64,000 nucleotides of DNA, from assembly GCF_000001735.4 (NCBI RefSeq), contig NC_003076.8, forward strand, positions 21,083,835 through 21,147,834, written 5' to 3'. This document shows, piece after piece, positions 1 through 12,088 of the stretch. Source of the DNA: Arabidopsis thaliana. Taxonomy: Eukaryota; Streptophyta; Magnoliopsida; Brassicales; Brassicaceae. How positions within the stretch are numbered: the stretch's first letter is position 1; every line of letters starts with the position of its first letter. A model generated the notes under the pieces. That model searched no databases. It was not told where the DNA came from and was given only the letters and a program-made list of their open reading frames with translations. The translations under genes and the position numbers were made by a program.

Positions 1-110
1 TTACACTACACAAGTACTATAATGACAACAAATATCAACATCATAAAAAAATATTGAAATAGTATAATAAAGATTGGAGTAATTAATCAAGCTGAAATTA
101 AGAATCTTAC

Positions 111-304
111 TCGGAGCTAGCGAATTCATATAATCTTCCTTTCTGAGAGAAGATCATAGCTGCCACTTGAGCATCACATAGAACAGAAAGCTCATGAGCC
201 TTCTTAAAGAGACCACTCCTTCGCTTCGAAAACGTGACTTGTCTACTTGTCACGTTCTCAATCTTCTTGATTTCGATCTTTCCTCTCACCATTTCAGTTA
301 CTTC
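111..304 (-). CDS. AGL72: SOC1-like MADS-box factor AGL72, first coding exon only
   Basis: Type II (MIKC) MADS-domain transcription factor, nuclear, binding CArG boxes. Only the MADS exon is inside the window: the ATG is at 292 (minus), the exon starts at 304 after a TTTTGTAG acceptor and ends at 111 before a GTAAGA donor. The other exons run off the left edge. The 61 residues carry a full MADS domain ([13 protein letters not shown], then [19 protein letters not shown], ending YEFASS). A 5'UTR intron is visible, with its donor after about 650 (GAG|GTAAAC) and its acceptor at 305. MADS domain, 5'UTR and intron layout match the next gene, AGL71, so the two are tandem duplicates. Known for the family: AGL42/71/72 promote flowering redundantly with SOC1. 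The AGL72/AGL71 order follows my recollection of the locus. Confidence 0.9.
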
Positions 305-649
305 CTACAAAACCAATCCAGATTTGATAAGAGATTTATGGAAACCCTAACTAAATGTGAAAGATTTGTTGGCAGATCAGAGAAACAAAGTCACAAGAAT
401 CCAAAAGTCAAAAACCAGAAACGGTTTCTTGCTTGAAAACCAACCGTGAGAACTTTACCAAGAAAATGTGGGAAAATCTGAGAAACAAAAGGTAACTCCC
501 AAAACCCCTTTTGAGAGCTAGTTTTGTCGAGATTCGCTTTAAAAATTCACTCAAGAAGACGAATTTGGATAGATAAGGAATAATTTACATAAGAAGGAAA
601 AGAAAAATAATTTGATGGAAATTGAAATCAGAAAAAGCTTTGTGTTTAC

Positions 650-1800
650 CTCTCTTAGGCTCTTAGTGCAGGAGCCACAAACCCTAAAGTCTAATCTATT
701 GTTTAACAAAATGAAGGAATCTGTCTTCTTTAATTTGGTAACGTTTTTTTTTTCCATTAGCCCACGTAGGCAGTAGGTAAGGAAAAATAGACGAAGAGGA
801 ATCTATTTGTCTATGTAAAATCAACTGTTCGTTAAACCGGACCGGCCGGATGAATCGGTTCTAATGTGGGTCAATGAATTTGTCGAAAGTCGAAACGTTC
901 AGCTATATTTATTTATTAAATGGCTAAAAACATAAGATTTATTATATAATTGGTCTATTATTGAGTTTTCAATTTCATGTTAATACATTTTTATTAAACA
1001 CACATATTAAAAAAAAACATATTAAAACTGATTCTAAATATATTAATTTTGTGATTTACATTTTTCTATAATTCTAAACCAATAATATTCAATTATTTAT
1101 TTTGAAAATTAAAATACATCAATGTAAAAAAAATCAAATAAAAATTAACAGAGAGAATATTTAACATTATTTAATCATATACTTCCGATGAATTTGTTTT
1201 GGGTCACCGAGTCAACAAAAAAGACTTGTTAATCCAAGAGTTGTTGTTACTTATTAATTAGTGTCATTAAATTCTGAAGGACCAATCTGTTTGGAAGAAA
1301 ATAATGCAACCTGTCTGTTTGGATGAATACTTTATACTTTTATAGTCCTGATCCTGAATTCAAAAGAGCTAGATTTTGTTTTCGCCAAAGGTTGATTTTT
1401 CATCAATCGAAAATGAGAAAGAAATAGTTGCGTAAATCGATAAGCAATCAATTGTATTCACGTGTATTTTCCACTTCCCCTAAAATCAAGACTAAGATTT
1501 GTTTTAACTGTTCGTCTTGATTTGGTCTTTGATTGATAGCTAGCTTCTTCAGAACTAAAAAGTTCAAAACCGATTTGTTTGAGCTAAGTCAAGAAGACGT
1601 CAGATTAATTAGACGCATTCGCATAGAAACAAAATGTCACATTCATTCAAAAGAAAAACTAAAGTGACAAATAATACATGTCAAATTATTTTCAGTTTAT
1701 ACACATATATATATGAAGAGATGGTCATGCATGAGCACTCAGAAAACTATAAACTGTATGGAAGCATTATAGTGTACAAACATGGAACCAAAGTAATATG
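650..1800. other. intergenic: AGL72 5' end and upstream, AGL71 3' flank
   Basis: No ORF with coding character. Positions about 650-695 hold the first untranslated exon of AGL72 (GGAGCCACAAACCCTA block, shared with the AGL71 5'UTR at about 4527-4545). The rest is AT-rich and must contain the AGL72 promoter and AGL71 3'UTR. No perfect CArG box was recognised by eye. Confidence 0.6.
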
Positions 1801-4089
1801 TTATAGCCGAGTCACGGGCAATCCGATAAATAGGTCGGTTTCAACCTCTGATGAATGTTTGGTTCTGTGACCACCTTCAGTATTACCCTTATCACATATT
1901 TGTAAAGTTGCTGGCACCACCGGTCGCATCAACCTTTCTCTATTTTGCTGAAAATGTCATGTAAAACGTAAATGCAAACACAAACAAACAATCAAGGCCT
2001 CTATGAACTATGATTATTCTTATAAGAAAGAAGTTTTAAGTGCGATGAATCTAAGCCTCTACCTAAACGAAGAGACATAACTAAATTTCATGTGTATTTT
2101 TATATGTAACCTTTGATGAGTGGTGCATATTTACCTCTTCAAGCAGCCTTTTTCTCTCGTTCAAGAGCTCCCTCTCCTAGAATCCGAGCAAGAAAGATCG
2201 ATTAAAAATAAAATCACATGGAGAAAATACAACCGATCCCACAAATTAAAACTTGTATATAAGTTACTCATTTAAAAAAATTTACCTTTTCTTTTAGCTT
2301 TTTCAGTTGATCTGCATATAACTCAGCCTACGCACCAAGATCAACCAACGAAGACATAATTACATCATTAACATGTGTGTATATGTTATATATATATTTG
2401 TGTCCGAGTGTTTGTACCTTTCTTGACCTGACAATACGAAGGCTTTTCTCAATTTGAGTGTCAATCTCTTGAAGTTCTGTCACTGAACACGAATCCAAAC
2501 CTTGCCCCAACAGCTTACTTCATATATAGTGGCATTCAAGAATCAAGAGATAATAAATTTCAGTATATTTTAGGACTGAAACAAAGTTTAGTTATATACA
2601 AATATACAATGCACAGAGTAATTAACCGTAAGAATAGTAAGATGCGAACCGGTGATGAACTTCAAGGAGATCAATCTTTTTCACCATTCTATCAATTTCC
2701 ATCTTCAGCTCCTACACAATAATACAACCCCAAAAATAGTCGATTACCATCTGAATTAATACATACTGTACATTTTTTTTTTAAATAAATGAAGAAACTA
2801 ACATAAAGAATATATATGAATATAGAGAATGAACCTGCAAGTATCGTTCTACTTGAGGCCTCTCTGCCACATAGAAGGCATTACTAAACTTGCCATATCT
2901 ATCTATAATCTTCTCCATCCTGAAAAGTTAATTCACAAGAAGATATTTGTCAGTGATGAATGATGATGACGGATCATAAGATTGAAATATTATGGACGAA
3001 TATTCTTAATATATATATATCTACATGTTATCTTTTATACCGACTTAGCTTCTATGATAGATTTGTCCACCAATATTTTGATTAATGTAGATGTCTATAA
3101 TTTAGATAACACTCATACAATCGAATACTTTTAATTTTTGCAATCACCAAACCTAGTGAAGGAAGGTTTTTGCTGCACAAAGATTGTTAAACATGAAATG
3201 AAAAATGAAACAAAGGGAAGTTATACAAAATAAATTATACTCTGTAAAGATTGTATAGTACTAATCTTTAAACCAATTCTATTAACCACAAAACAAAAGG
3301 GATTTATAAAATGAACAATGTACCGACCTCATGATTGTAAATCTAGTGAAAAAGTTTGGATGCCCGAGATATTTTTTAAATCTTCTCATCATGCATTATA
3401 TTTACAATTTCTGTACTTAATGTAACTACATTTTCGGATATTCATTTATGCTGGATATTCTAATAAAACCAGATGCCAAGTGGGTGTGTGGGTAACAGTT
3501 TAAGTTCCAAGGAATACGAGGTTCACTGTTCAAGAAACTTTTTTTCTGAAAACCCTAATACAATCCACTTGCTCGTGCTTGAAGAAACTCTCTTAAGTAG
3601 TAAAAATTCTTAAGTTTGCTTAAATAAAATCCAGAAGCTAAGTACTTACAAAACTTAAATTCTAAAATTAGAATGTGACAAGGCATTGTTGGGCAAAGTC
3701 AGGAACTAGCTAGCACCAAAAGAAAGGGGGCCAAATCTTTAGCGCCTATATTATTGCAAAATCTCTAGTACGATTTAACCAGAGATATATTATACTATTC
3801 ACTACAGAAGTTCTAGATACTCAACAAATCTATGTGTAGCTAGAGAAAGATTTTGGAAATAGACATGTGTAAATATTTTGAAATAATTTGATGAAAGAAT
3901 ATCTTACTGGGAGCTAGAGTATTCGTGTAATCTTCCGCTCTGAGAAAAGACAATGGCGGCTACTTGAGCATCGCATAGAACCGAAAGCTCATGAGCCTTC
4001 TTAAATAGACCGCTTCTTCGCTTCGAGAACGTGACTTGTCTGCTCGTCACGTTCTCAATCTTCTTGATCTCGATCTTCCCTCTCACCAT
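1801..4089 (-). CDS. AGL71: SOC1-like MADS-box factor AGL71 (complete)
   Basis: MIKC-type MADS transcription factor, 219 aa, nuclear. Coding exons on minus: 4089-3908, 2919-2835, 2711-2650, 2517-2418, 2327-2286, 2176-2135, 1947-1801. All junctions are GT-AG and keep frame (660 nt). Exon 1 is the MADS domain; exons 2-6 encode the I region and K-box coiled coil ([45 protein letters not shown]). The last exon ends in a SOC1-type C-terminus ([11 protein letters not shown]). A 5'UTR intron runs from about 4510 to 4095. The in-frame ATG upstream of 4089 lies before the acceptor, so it is intronic. The first coding intron is long (988 bp), common for regulatory introns in this family. Known: AGL71 acts with AGL42 and AGL72 in gibberellin-dependent floral transition. 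Confidence 0.93.
3478..3545 (+). repeat. short tRNA/SINE-like fragment in AGL71 intron 1
   Basis: The stretch GTGTGTGGGTAACAG followed by TTAAGTTCCAA (3500-3510) and a box-B-like GAGGTTCACTGTTCAAG resembles another element at about 39800 that shares the GTGTGTG and TTAAGTTCCAA blocks. It is probably a small dispersed repeat, perhaps SINE-derived. The family was not identified. Confidence 0.3.
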
Positions 4090-4559
4090 TGTTCCTGCGA
4101 TATTCATTCCAAGATTCATCAGATTGAAACCCTAACTAAATCCGGAAGGAAATTTTCACTCAGACAAAATCAAGAAATGATTTCTTGAAAATCGAGAAGG
4201 AGATTTCAAAGCCAGAAGTCAAAGATGATAACTTGAATAATGTAAGAAACTCAGAAGATCCAAAACCAGATTTGTCTAGATTCACTTCAAAAGCTACATA
4301 GAACATACTTTTTTCCAGACGACAATCAACCGACAAAGTTAATAGTTTTAGAGAGGGGTATAATTTGCACATCTTAACTATCAAGAAAAAATATATTTGC
4401 ACAAAGAAAGAAAAGGAACAAAAGCTTAATAATGGTGAAAAAGAAACCCTAGAACTAAAATTCCGGAAAGAGGCATGAGCTAGATCTTATGATGATAAAC
4501 TCTGTGTTTACCTCTGTGCCTCTTTGTACAGGAGCCACAAACCCTAAGTCTAAGCTTTG

Positions 4560-5629
4560 CTTTTTGTGTTCTGATTAATTGGACAGAGAAAAGGGAAAAA
4601 AAAAGAAGAAAAGAGATTTTTATTTTCTTCTTTTGGTGATGGTAGTTGGATTAATAATTGAACAACAATAGAGAGAGAATCATTCAAAAAAACACAAAAG
4701 AAAACAAGTGAGTCCCAGATTCTGATTAAAGAAATGTCCATGACTTTATCTGTTTTTGGTAAAATTAAGAATAGAGAGCAGAAGGAAAAAGAGTTGATTA
4801 GCTAAAAAAGAAACGTTAATTGAATATAATCAAGGACTAATTTCTAAGAAACCGGTGATTATTTGTTTTTTAATTTGGACAGAACACAAAGAGTGGGTGG
4901 GATAATAATAATAATAATAATACATCTAAAAGAATAGTGTTCTTCGATTGGCGTGTCGACATCATCGTACACTGACGTGCATTGTTAACCAAATATATGA
5001 AGACACGTATGTTTTCCACTTTCCCCAAAATCACAGTCAGCTTCTGTGCAATGTGACCTCGTCTTCATCAGACAACACACAGATTCCTTTTTCCTCTTTT
5101 ACATGGTTCTTTGTTATGTTTAGTAATATTCCTCTTTTCTGTTGAGTGTTGAAAGAAATATGATAAAGAGTATGTGTCTAAACATAACAAAAAGGGAATT
5201 CACCATTGTGTCCTAAATATCTAAATCGTGATAAGGGAATATGAATTCTTCTTTCTCCATTTTGTTTTGGTCGTGGGACTTGATCAACATTGATTTTCTT
5301 TTATACTAGATCGTAAGTCATGTTCTTTTTGTTTTTTGCTAAGCCAAAACCAACGCTTTATCTTTTGCAGTCATGTAAAGTCAAACATGATCCATAAAAG
5401 AAACACCCTTGTAGTTGGGTCATATATAATTTTATTGGGCTTGAATATACAAGGTTGGGCTTTAACAAACAATTAATAATTGGGTCTTGAGAATGATTTT
5501 TCTTTTTGTCAAAATATATATATTTGTCATTTTGAATTTAACTAAAATAAATTATTATAAATGAATTTAACAAATTTAATTTCCCTGAATCTGATCTTAA
5601 ATCCTCCTCAGAAACCCAGAAACGCGAAG
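4560..5629. other. divergent intergenic region, AGL71 / dioxygenase
   Basis: Shared upstream space of AGL71 (minus) and the dioxygenase (plus). It contains an (ATA)n microsatellite at 4902-4922. There are three TGGGTC/TGGGCT site-II-like motifs within about 5415-5490, a type often found upstream of constitutively expressed plant genes and here nearer the dioxygenase. No coding sequence seen. Confidence 0.6.
4902..4922. repeat. (ATA)n microsatellite
   Basis: Seven consecutive ATA/AAT units, perfect. Confidence 0.9.
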
Positions 5630-6941
5630 ATGGGAGACAATGGAGAATCAATAAAATGGCCAAAGATCAAACTCAAGTCGAATCTCAATGTCTCTTATCT
5701 TAAGAATCATGATCTCTTCACCGTAAGTTCCTCCCAAAAATCATCAACCCATTTCATTATTTTCCCCAATTTTATTCTAACCTAATTGAAATTTAGGGTT
5801 TACACCTCCAGAAATTTCCTGAAAAAATCCTTAATACCAAGTAAATTTGTAATATTCATCGATTTCTATTAACGGGTTCTTGTAATTACATATATTTGAA
5901 ATCAAATTTATGAGCTTTATCTCTGTATATAGGTCAAAGCCATGAGCTTGTGAATTGTTAGATACCATTTTGCTTCGAATCGTTTAAAGGGTTTTACTTA
6001 TTTTTTTTCTGTTGAATTTGATTTGAGAGGTTTTTAACTTATGGGTTTATGATTTTCAGGTGGAGAACTGTCTCACTTCTGATGAATCAAAGGCTTTTGT
6101 TAAAATAGCAGAGTCTCTTGGTTTTACTCATCAAGGAAGTCGTGGTCCAGCCTATGGTGAAGCTTATAGGGATAACCATCGGATCTCAGTGAACGATCCT
6201 GTCCTTGCTGATACGCTATGGCAATCAGGGCTTTCGAATTTGTTTACTGATATCAAGATTAGGAGGAAGGTTGCTGTTGGCTTGAATCCAAACATTAGAT
6301 TTTACAGGTTTGCTGTGCCAACTTTTTTGAAGTTTCATTCTTTTTTTTACTGGTAGTGGTTTAATTATGGGAAGATGTGTAAAGAATATGTTCTTGTTGT
6401 TGTTCTTGTCATGTTTCTCATTTGGCATTGAAAAAGGATACAGCTTTGTAGATTACTTCCAAAATTTTGTGTCACGATGGGAAGATGTATATGATACTTT
6501 GTTAATATCATGTTCAGGTATAGTGCTGGTCAACATTTTGGTCGTCACATCGATGAAAGTGCTGATCTTGAAGATGGAAACCGGACCTATTACACATTGT
6601 TGATATATCTAAGCGGGAACAGCACAAAATCAAAATCCAAGAGCAGTTCAAGCAAGACGAACGATTCTTCTTCGGCTGAGCCTTTAGTAGGTGGAGAAAC
6701 CGTTTTTTATGGTTCAAGGAACAGTATTGTAGCTGAGGTAATTAACTCTCAAATAGTTTGTTTGTCTTAGTTTCATATTTTATGGATCTCATCAACTAAA
6801 ACTTGCTTATTATCGCAGGTAGCTCCAGTGGAAGGTATGGCTCTCTTTCACATCCATGGAGACAAGTGCATGTTGCACGAAGGGAGGAATGTCTCCAAAG
6901 GCGTCAAGTATGTGTTCCGTTCTGATGTTGTTTTTGCATGA
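5630..6941 (+). CDS. 2-oxoglutarate / Fe(II)-dependent oxygenase, prolyl-4-hydroxylase-like fold
   Basis: Soluble 227-aa oxygenase of the double-stranded beta-helix family (locus AT5G51880 as I recall it). Exons 5630-5722, 6060-6307, 6518-6737, 6819-6941; all GT-AG, 684 nt in frame. Iron ligands are visible: HxD in GQHFGRHIDES at the start of exon 3 and the distal His in CMLHEG in exon 4. A following Arg in KYVFRSDVVF would bind the 2OG carboxylate, and the P4H-type GGET-F motif is present (VGGETVFY). A Ser/Lys-rich loop separates the two halves. Exon 1 encodes a short leader (MGDNGESIKW). An in-frame ATG at 5561 exists 69 nt upstream; I prefer 5630 because the upstream extension looks like translated UTR. 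The substrate cannot be read from sequence. It converges with PER66, 387 bp away. Confidence 0.88.
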
Positions 6942-7328
6942 AGAAGACATTCATCTTCTCTGTATTTTGTGTTTCTCACATTAACTACTTTCATACACAT
7001 TAAGAACCATCGATTAAGCTTGTGTAGATCACTATTTACCTGAATCAAGCCCATGTTCCCGCTGGTTCAGCATTTATAACAAGCCATGAGTCCATGGCTC
7101 ATTCATATTTAGTGACCAGTAAGTGAAAATGCTGATGAATTTATAGATCAGTTCAATGAAGCAGAACAAATTTACTTTTAAAGCATACTCTGCAACTCAT
7201 GGAGAATTAGGAGGTTTTAAAACCGATCCATATATTGGCCGGTCTACATTATTATAATATCAAGTATAAATGAAATCAAATTTGAAGAAAAGAAAACTCT
7301 CATTTGGTTGCTTGTTAGGAATATGCTT
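6942..7328. other. convergent 3' region
   Basis: Holds the 3'UTRs of the dioxygenase and of PER66. No ORF of interest. Confidence 0.6.
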
Positions 7329-8501
7329 TTAGTTGACGAAGCGAGTGTTAACTCTAACTTGTCCAGTCTCTTTGACTCCAAAGTTTCCAAGTTTTACCAT
7401 GGAAGCTGCAAACTCTCTGAAGAAAGCTTTTTGGTCTTGAGCAAACGTCTCAACGATCCACTTAGTCCGGGAATCGCCTAGAAGTGCCTGATCAGACCCA
7501 AACACTCCTTTCCCGGACAAAATTTGCTTGTAGTAAACATTGTCGAAAACCGAGGAAGTAGAGTCCAAGACTGTCCCTGCGTTCTTGCCTCGGTTAGATG
7601 TTCTCGGGCATTTCTTTTTCAAGGTTTGCGCGAACGCATAGTTCATCGAAGGATCTATGTCATGGAATTTGCTGAAGTTTTGAAGACGGGACTCGAAAGA
7701 AGAACAGTGAGAGAACCCTATGGTGTGGCCACCTGAGAGCGTAACCATGTCTTTCACCGACAAGCCTCTTGCTGCAAAGCTTTGTATCAGTTGAGAAACA
7801 TTGAACGTTGGTGGTGGGAGATTTCTAGTCTCGTTGGCTCGTGAAATTGTCCCGTCTTTTCGCCCTTTCAGTACGCTCCAATAAGGACCACCGGACTAAT
7901 AAATGTAAAACATTACACAAGGTAAATCAAACAGAACCAAATTTCAACCGTAAAAGAATTATATTACACTAATATGATCATAAAGGGACAACTCTTTTAC
8001 GAAGACTCACCAGGGTGACCACATCTCTGGCGGCAATGGCGATTACATCGGCACAAGACACGGTACGAGGACAAGCCTTTTCGAGCTTTCTCTTAGCATC
8101 TTCGATCACGTAAAATGACCGTACTGAGATGTTTGGAGGACCATCCTTCTCAGCTTGGTTTGACCGTGTCGAATCTAGTAGAATGGACGCATCACATCCC
8201 TACAACAATCCAACCTTACTCAAAACTCAACTTCATATATAACTGGATCAACAATCAACTATCAAATAAAGAAGATCAAGATGCATACCCTGATGAAGCA
8301 ATCGTGGAAGAACATTCTTAGGAGACGAGCAGGCACTTTGGGATCATACAAAGTAGCATTCCTAACAGTTTCAAGTATGATTTTTTCAGCAGCAGGGCAC
8401 GATTGATCATAGTAATGAGCATCAAGAGCAGCTTCTGAGGGCTTAACTATCGCTAAAACCGCAAATATCATCGCAAAAATGAGTCCCTTCGAGAATGCCA
8501 T
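7329..8501 (-). CDS. PER66: class III secretory peroxidase 66
   Basis: Secreted haem peroxidase (H2O2 plus phenolic donor), 322 aa, cell-wall/apoplast type. Exons on minus: 8501-8289, 8199-8011, 7895-7329, phase 0 at both GT-AG junctions. The signal peptide spans about residues 1-24 ([16 protein letters not shown]), with mature start near [12 protein letters not shown]. The distal haem site is [15 protein letters not shown] (Arg and His present); the proximal haem His is in [15 protein letters not shown]. The conserved Cys residues for disulphides are in place, including SCADV. Length fits the family. A minus-strand TATA-like box lies at 8597-8603. Known for class III peroxidases: lignin or suberin oxidation and wall remodelling. 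Which of these applies here is not visible. Confidence 0.95.
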
Positions 8502-8596
8502 TTTATGGTAATGTGTTTTGGGCCTCGAAAAGCACTCTTTGTTCTTGAAGTTGTTTGAGGATTTGATGAATGAGAAGAAGCGGGGACTATTTGGCT

Positions 8597-8603
8597 TATA
8601 TAA
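8597..8603 (-). promoter_or_regulatory. TATA box of PER66
   Basis: TATATAA-like heptamer about 95 bp upstream of the PER66 start codon on the minus strand. Position fits a plant core promoter. Confidence 0.6.
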
Positions 8604-9846
8604 GGAGAGAAATGAGAGGCTAATATTCTAGAAAATGTGTATGTGTATAACATATGCTTTAAAGTTACTCAAATTATTTGGAACAAACATGTATCTATTC
8701 CAGTATTCAAATTCTTTTCTCCCTAAAATCGTACTTTGAGTCTAAGCATGTACTTTGGTGCAGAAGAGCTGGACAGAATCTGTTTTTGGTAACTATTAAA
8801 AGAATCTATTAAAACGTTTTTTAAAATTTTTATATAAAATAAATGGATGTTATTGTAATTAAAATTTTACTTAAATATTTTTAGATACATTAATGGAACC
8901 TGGAAGTAATTTTCTTTAACTCAATTAATTTATAAAAATTGTAATTTGTTTTTGTTTTGCCACTTGAAAAAAAATATTGTAAATAGAATCTTGATGGTGC
9001 CAAATAAGGAAAGAACACGAACGGTTTAGAATACGGATGGTGCCAAATAAACCACATGAAAAGGTGGTTGTTGTGGTTATTAACTTAAGCTTAAATATGA
9101 GTAATGAAGACTAAAAATCAGATGTAAAATGGTGGCATTTTGATGTGTTCGTGTGTGTGTGGATAGAGTAAGATTGAAAATGAATAAAGAAGAGAATTAA
9201 ACGAGAAGATGGTCAAAAAAGGGTAACTACTGTTGAGTTATGCCTATCAGTGTTTGGTTTCAATTGCCTTGGCTTCGCAGTACGGTTGGTGAAGGATTTT
9301 GTGGTACTATTTTTTTTTCTGCATCTTTTTTGTTTTGCTTCTCACGTGTACGGCACTATTTGCATTGTAGTTACGGATATTATAATAAATTTTTTTGAAG
9401 AAAATTTTAAATTAGAAAATTACTTATTTTGTCAACAATGAGAAAAAAAAAAAAAAAAAAAACAAAAAAAACTGGATACATAATTTGGATACGGTTGAAA
9501 ACAAAGAAACAAAATTTTTTGTTACGGTTTAGTTTACTTTAGTTTCGGTAGAGAAGAAATGGTTTCGTAATTCGTAGAAATAAAAATGGTACAGTATAAT
9601 AATTGAAACAACATTTCTTTTTTGATTTCATCAGTTTACTAACTCATGAATTATCATTCTTGGATCGAGAGTTACATTCTTCTAAACTGTCATTGAAATC
9701 ATTAAAAAACCATTACTATAATTTGTCTACAATAAAAACTAAACCTCAAGGTAGATCACACTTAAACTTGTCTCCTTATTAATACTCTTAATTAGGCTAT
9801 GGTTTCGAAATAGAACTTAAAAAAGAACTTGATTATTTCACTAATA
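8604..9846. other. intergenic, PER66 upstream / P450 remnant 3' side
   Basis: AT-rich, with no plausible gene. A 15-bp direct repeat (GATGGTGCCAAATAA) occurs at 8993-9007 and 9036-9050. A poly-A tract lies at about 9443-9462. Confidence 0.5.
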
Positions 9847-10695
9847 TCAAGATGAACATCTCTTGTTAATCTTAACCTTAAAGCCATGCTTCATTTTAAG
9901 AATTAAACTAGTATCTGGCTCAAACTTCTGCCCGTTGGCAACCTTGATGTCATAGTTTTGTAATATCTCCACCGCCACAATCTTCATTTGAACCATAGCT
10001 CTTTGTTTACCATGGCATATTCTCGACCGGCATTGAATGCTAACTCTCCGGTCTCGGAAATCCATCTCTCTGGCTTGAATTCTAATGCATCTTCTCCCCA
10101 TACAGCTCTCATCCTACCCACCACCCCATAAATAAAGACCAAAATCTTGTTTAAGTACATCTTTGTTTAAGTACTCCATTGGATCACAAGATGGTCTCTC
10201 TTGGCCACTACAACTTCTTGGTAGATTCATGTCAATCTCTTGGCGAATCTTGGTCACCACTAGAGGGTTTTCGGACAAAAACCAAAAGAACCAAGTGAGA
10301 GCAGAGGCAGTGGTATCTCTCCCAGCTAGAAGTAAAGCAAAGACATTGTCTCTTAAGAATTTATCATTGATAGGATCCAAGAGCTGGTACTGGGTTGTAT
10401 CAAGCTTTATGTGAGATGTCAAAAGATTTGCATGACTATCTCTAATGAAATGATCATTATTATTCACTTGTGATCTTTTTACCTCTTCTCTCCTGGCTGA
10501 TATGTATTTCCCACACACTCGATCAAAAATGGCACCAGCTTCTATCATCTTCTTCTCCATCCCAACTCCGATCCAGCTTTGTAGCTTCCACGAGAATCTA
10601 GGTTTAACGTGCCTATACATTATTCCTTCTACTATTGTGTCGAGAGCTTTAGCAGACTCAACCTCTGGCGTTTTAGCAGACTCATTTTTAATCTC
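9847..10695 (-). pseudogene. CYP96A6P: cytochrome P450 pseudogene, CYP96A type
   Basis: Truncated P450 of the CYP96A (fatty-acid/alkane mid-chain hydroxylase) type. Homology begins only at the middle of the enzyme, near 10690 (PEVESAKALDTIVEG), so the N-terminal half is missing. The oxygen-binding I helix is intact (LLAGRDTTASALTWF). After MEYLNK, near 10145-10175, an internal deletion removes the K-helix ExxR region and shifts frame; a 12-bp motif occurs twice there at 16-bp spacing. Reading resumes in another frame (GRMRAVWGEDALEFKPERW). A second frameshift at about 10024-10028 falls in the haem loop, where one base is missing between NAG and RICHGK. The C-terminus (VAVEILQNYDIKVA, then KMKHGFKVKINKRCSS) is still readable. 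The pseudogene name is from memory; non-functionality follows from the lesions. Confidence 0.85.
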
Positions 10696-10869
10696 ATTTT
10701 GATTTATTTTTTAAAAATGATAGGATAGTTCCATTAATTACCAAAATGTTTGACAGAAACATAAAATTGAAATTGTGCTCCCAATTCTTTTACAAATCTT
10801 ACTTAACCTAAATCAGGAATCAAACTTACTAAAAACTAAAAAGAAACTAGAACTAAGAGTTAAAATTCC

Positions 10870-11751
10870 TTAAGTCTCATGACATGAAGACGGAGATGAG
10901 TTCCCTGAGCCACCCAAAAACTGAAGCTCTCTCTTATCATAAATCTCCAACGAAAAATCCCTCAGCGGTTGCGTCGTTCCGCCACCGCTCGTTTCCATCT
11001 CCGCCTCAGCGTCTGAAGCGTTTGAGACATAACTAGACACCGGTCTAGCACCAACATTCAGAAACGGAGCTGTAGCAACGGTAGGAATAGCCCACATTTG
11101 GCCCATTTGATCCGGCCCACCAGTAACAAACGCAGTACCCATACCCATAGGCCAAAACGGCACAAACCCCTGTGTATTAACGTTCAGGATATTAACGCCG
11201 TAGTTTGACGCCGTTATCGGAGCTAACCCAGAAGTAACGGAGCTATGACAGCTGTCATTAACGTCTACGAAATCGCTCGTACAGTTTCTCTTCCTCCGTT
11301 TCTTTATTAGGTCACCGTCACCGTCACGGCCGCCGTCATTCAACACTGGAGAGCTCGTCGGGATTTTTAAAGTTCCGTTAACCGATACAGCAATAGCCGG
11401 TACAGTTCCGGTTCCGGTTGCTTCAATTATCGCCGGTTCAGCTCGTTCCAATAACCACCGTATCGTTTCTCCGTCGGATTTGTGACCAAGTTCACGGGTC
11501 AATTGAAAGACCCGAGCAGCGCAACCCGCCGGCATTCGGATCCTCCGACCTCGTCCTTCTACTTTCGTGTGACGGTCTTTAGAAGTCGGTCTCTTCGGAG
11601 CCGGTTTAGTCTTCACCGGCTGCAAATACCCGTCTTCTTGTTTCATGAGCATCATACCCGGTTTGGTTTTCGGATTCGGGTCAGACAGATGGGTCATGGT
11701 TGTTACTTGGTCAATCACTTGTATCGCGTTGCCTTCGTGATTCGATTCCAT
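10870..11751 (-). CDS. TCP19: class I TCP transcription factor TCP19
   Basis: Nuclear bHLH-like TCP-domain transcription factor, 293 aa, no coding intron. The TCP domain spans about residues 55-115: basic region [19 protein letters not shown], helix [18 protein letters not shown], helix [20 protein letters not shown]. The four-residue gap and [10 protein letters not shown] mark class I (PCF). The C-terminal half is low-complexity with acidic and Gly/Ser-rich parts. A probable 5'UTR intron is suggested by a minus-strand GATAAG|GTTAG donor at 11974 and a CATTCAG acceptor near 11783. Two TGGGCC site-II motifs, themselves TCP-binding sites, lie upstream at 12089-12094 and 12111-12116. Class I TCPs regulate cell-cycle, ribosomal and senescence genes; the assignment to TCP19 is from recognition of position and sequence. 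Confidence 0.92.
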   Translation of the reverse strand: MESNHEGNAIQVIDQVTTMTHLSDPNPKTKPGMMLMKQEDGYLQPVKTKPAPKRPTSKDRHTKVEGRGRRIRMPAGCAARVFQLTRELGHKSDGETIRWLLERAEPAIIEATGTGTVPAIAVSVNGTLKIPTSSPVLNDGGRDGDGDLIKKRRKRNCTSDFVDVNDSCHSSVTSGLAPITASNYGVNILNVNTQGFVPFWPMGMGTAFVTGGPDQMGQMWAIPTVATAPFLNVGARPVSSYVSNASDAEAEMETSGGGTTQPLRDFSLEIYDKRELQFLGGSGNSSPSSCHET

Positions 11752-12088
11752 TTACCACAAAACCCTAGAATATCTGAATGTCACAAAACTTCAAAATCAG
11801 CCGAAGAATTGATTCAAGTAGGATATAGTCAAAATGTTTAGTTTTTACTGATTCTTTTGACGAAAAATGTTATCTGTTTGAATTTGACAGATTGAAAACT
11901 AAAGAACAGTGGATAAAAAAAAGTGAGGAAACCCTACAAAGGTAGAAAAATAAAATTAAAAAACCACAGCTAACCTTATCCTCTGCACGAAGAACCCTAC
12001 AAAGATGGAAGAAGGGGCCCTCAAGATCATCGTTTTTATTTTTATATAGTCCCATTACAAATCAACGGTCTAGATCACATACTTCATA

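Noticed and set aside
194-436. 80-codon plus-strand frame over the AGL72 exon
   Set aside because: Antisense shadow of the MADS exon and its 5'UTR intron; no protein-like features.
4087-4119. Upstream ATG ([10 protein letters not shown]) extending AGL71
   Set aside because: The extension crosses the GCAG acceptor at 4095, so it is intronic; MIKC proteins start at MVRGK.
11482-11841. 119-codon plus-strand frame over TCP19
   Set aside because: Antisense shadow of the GC-rich TCP coding region.
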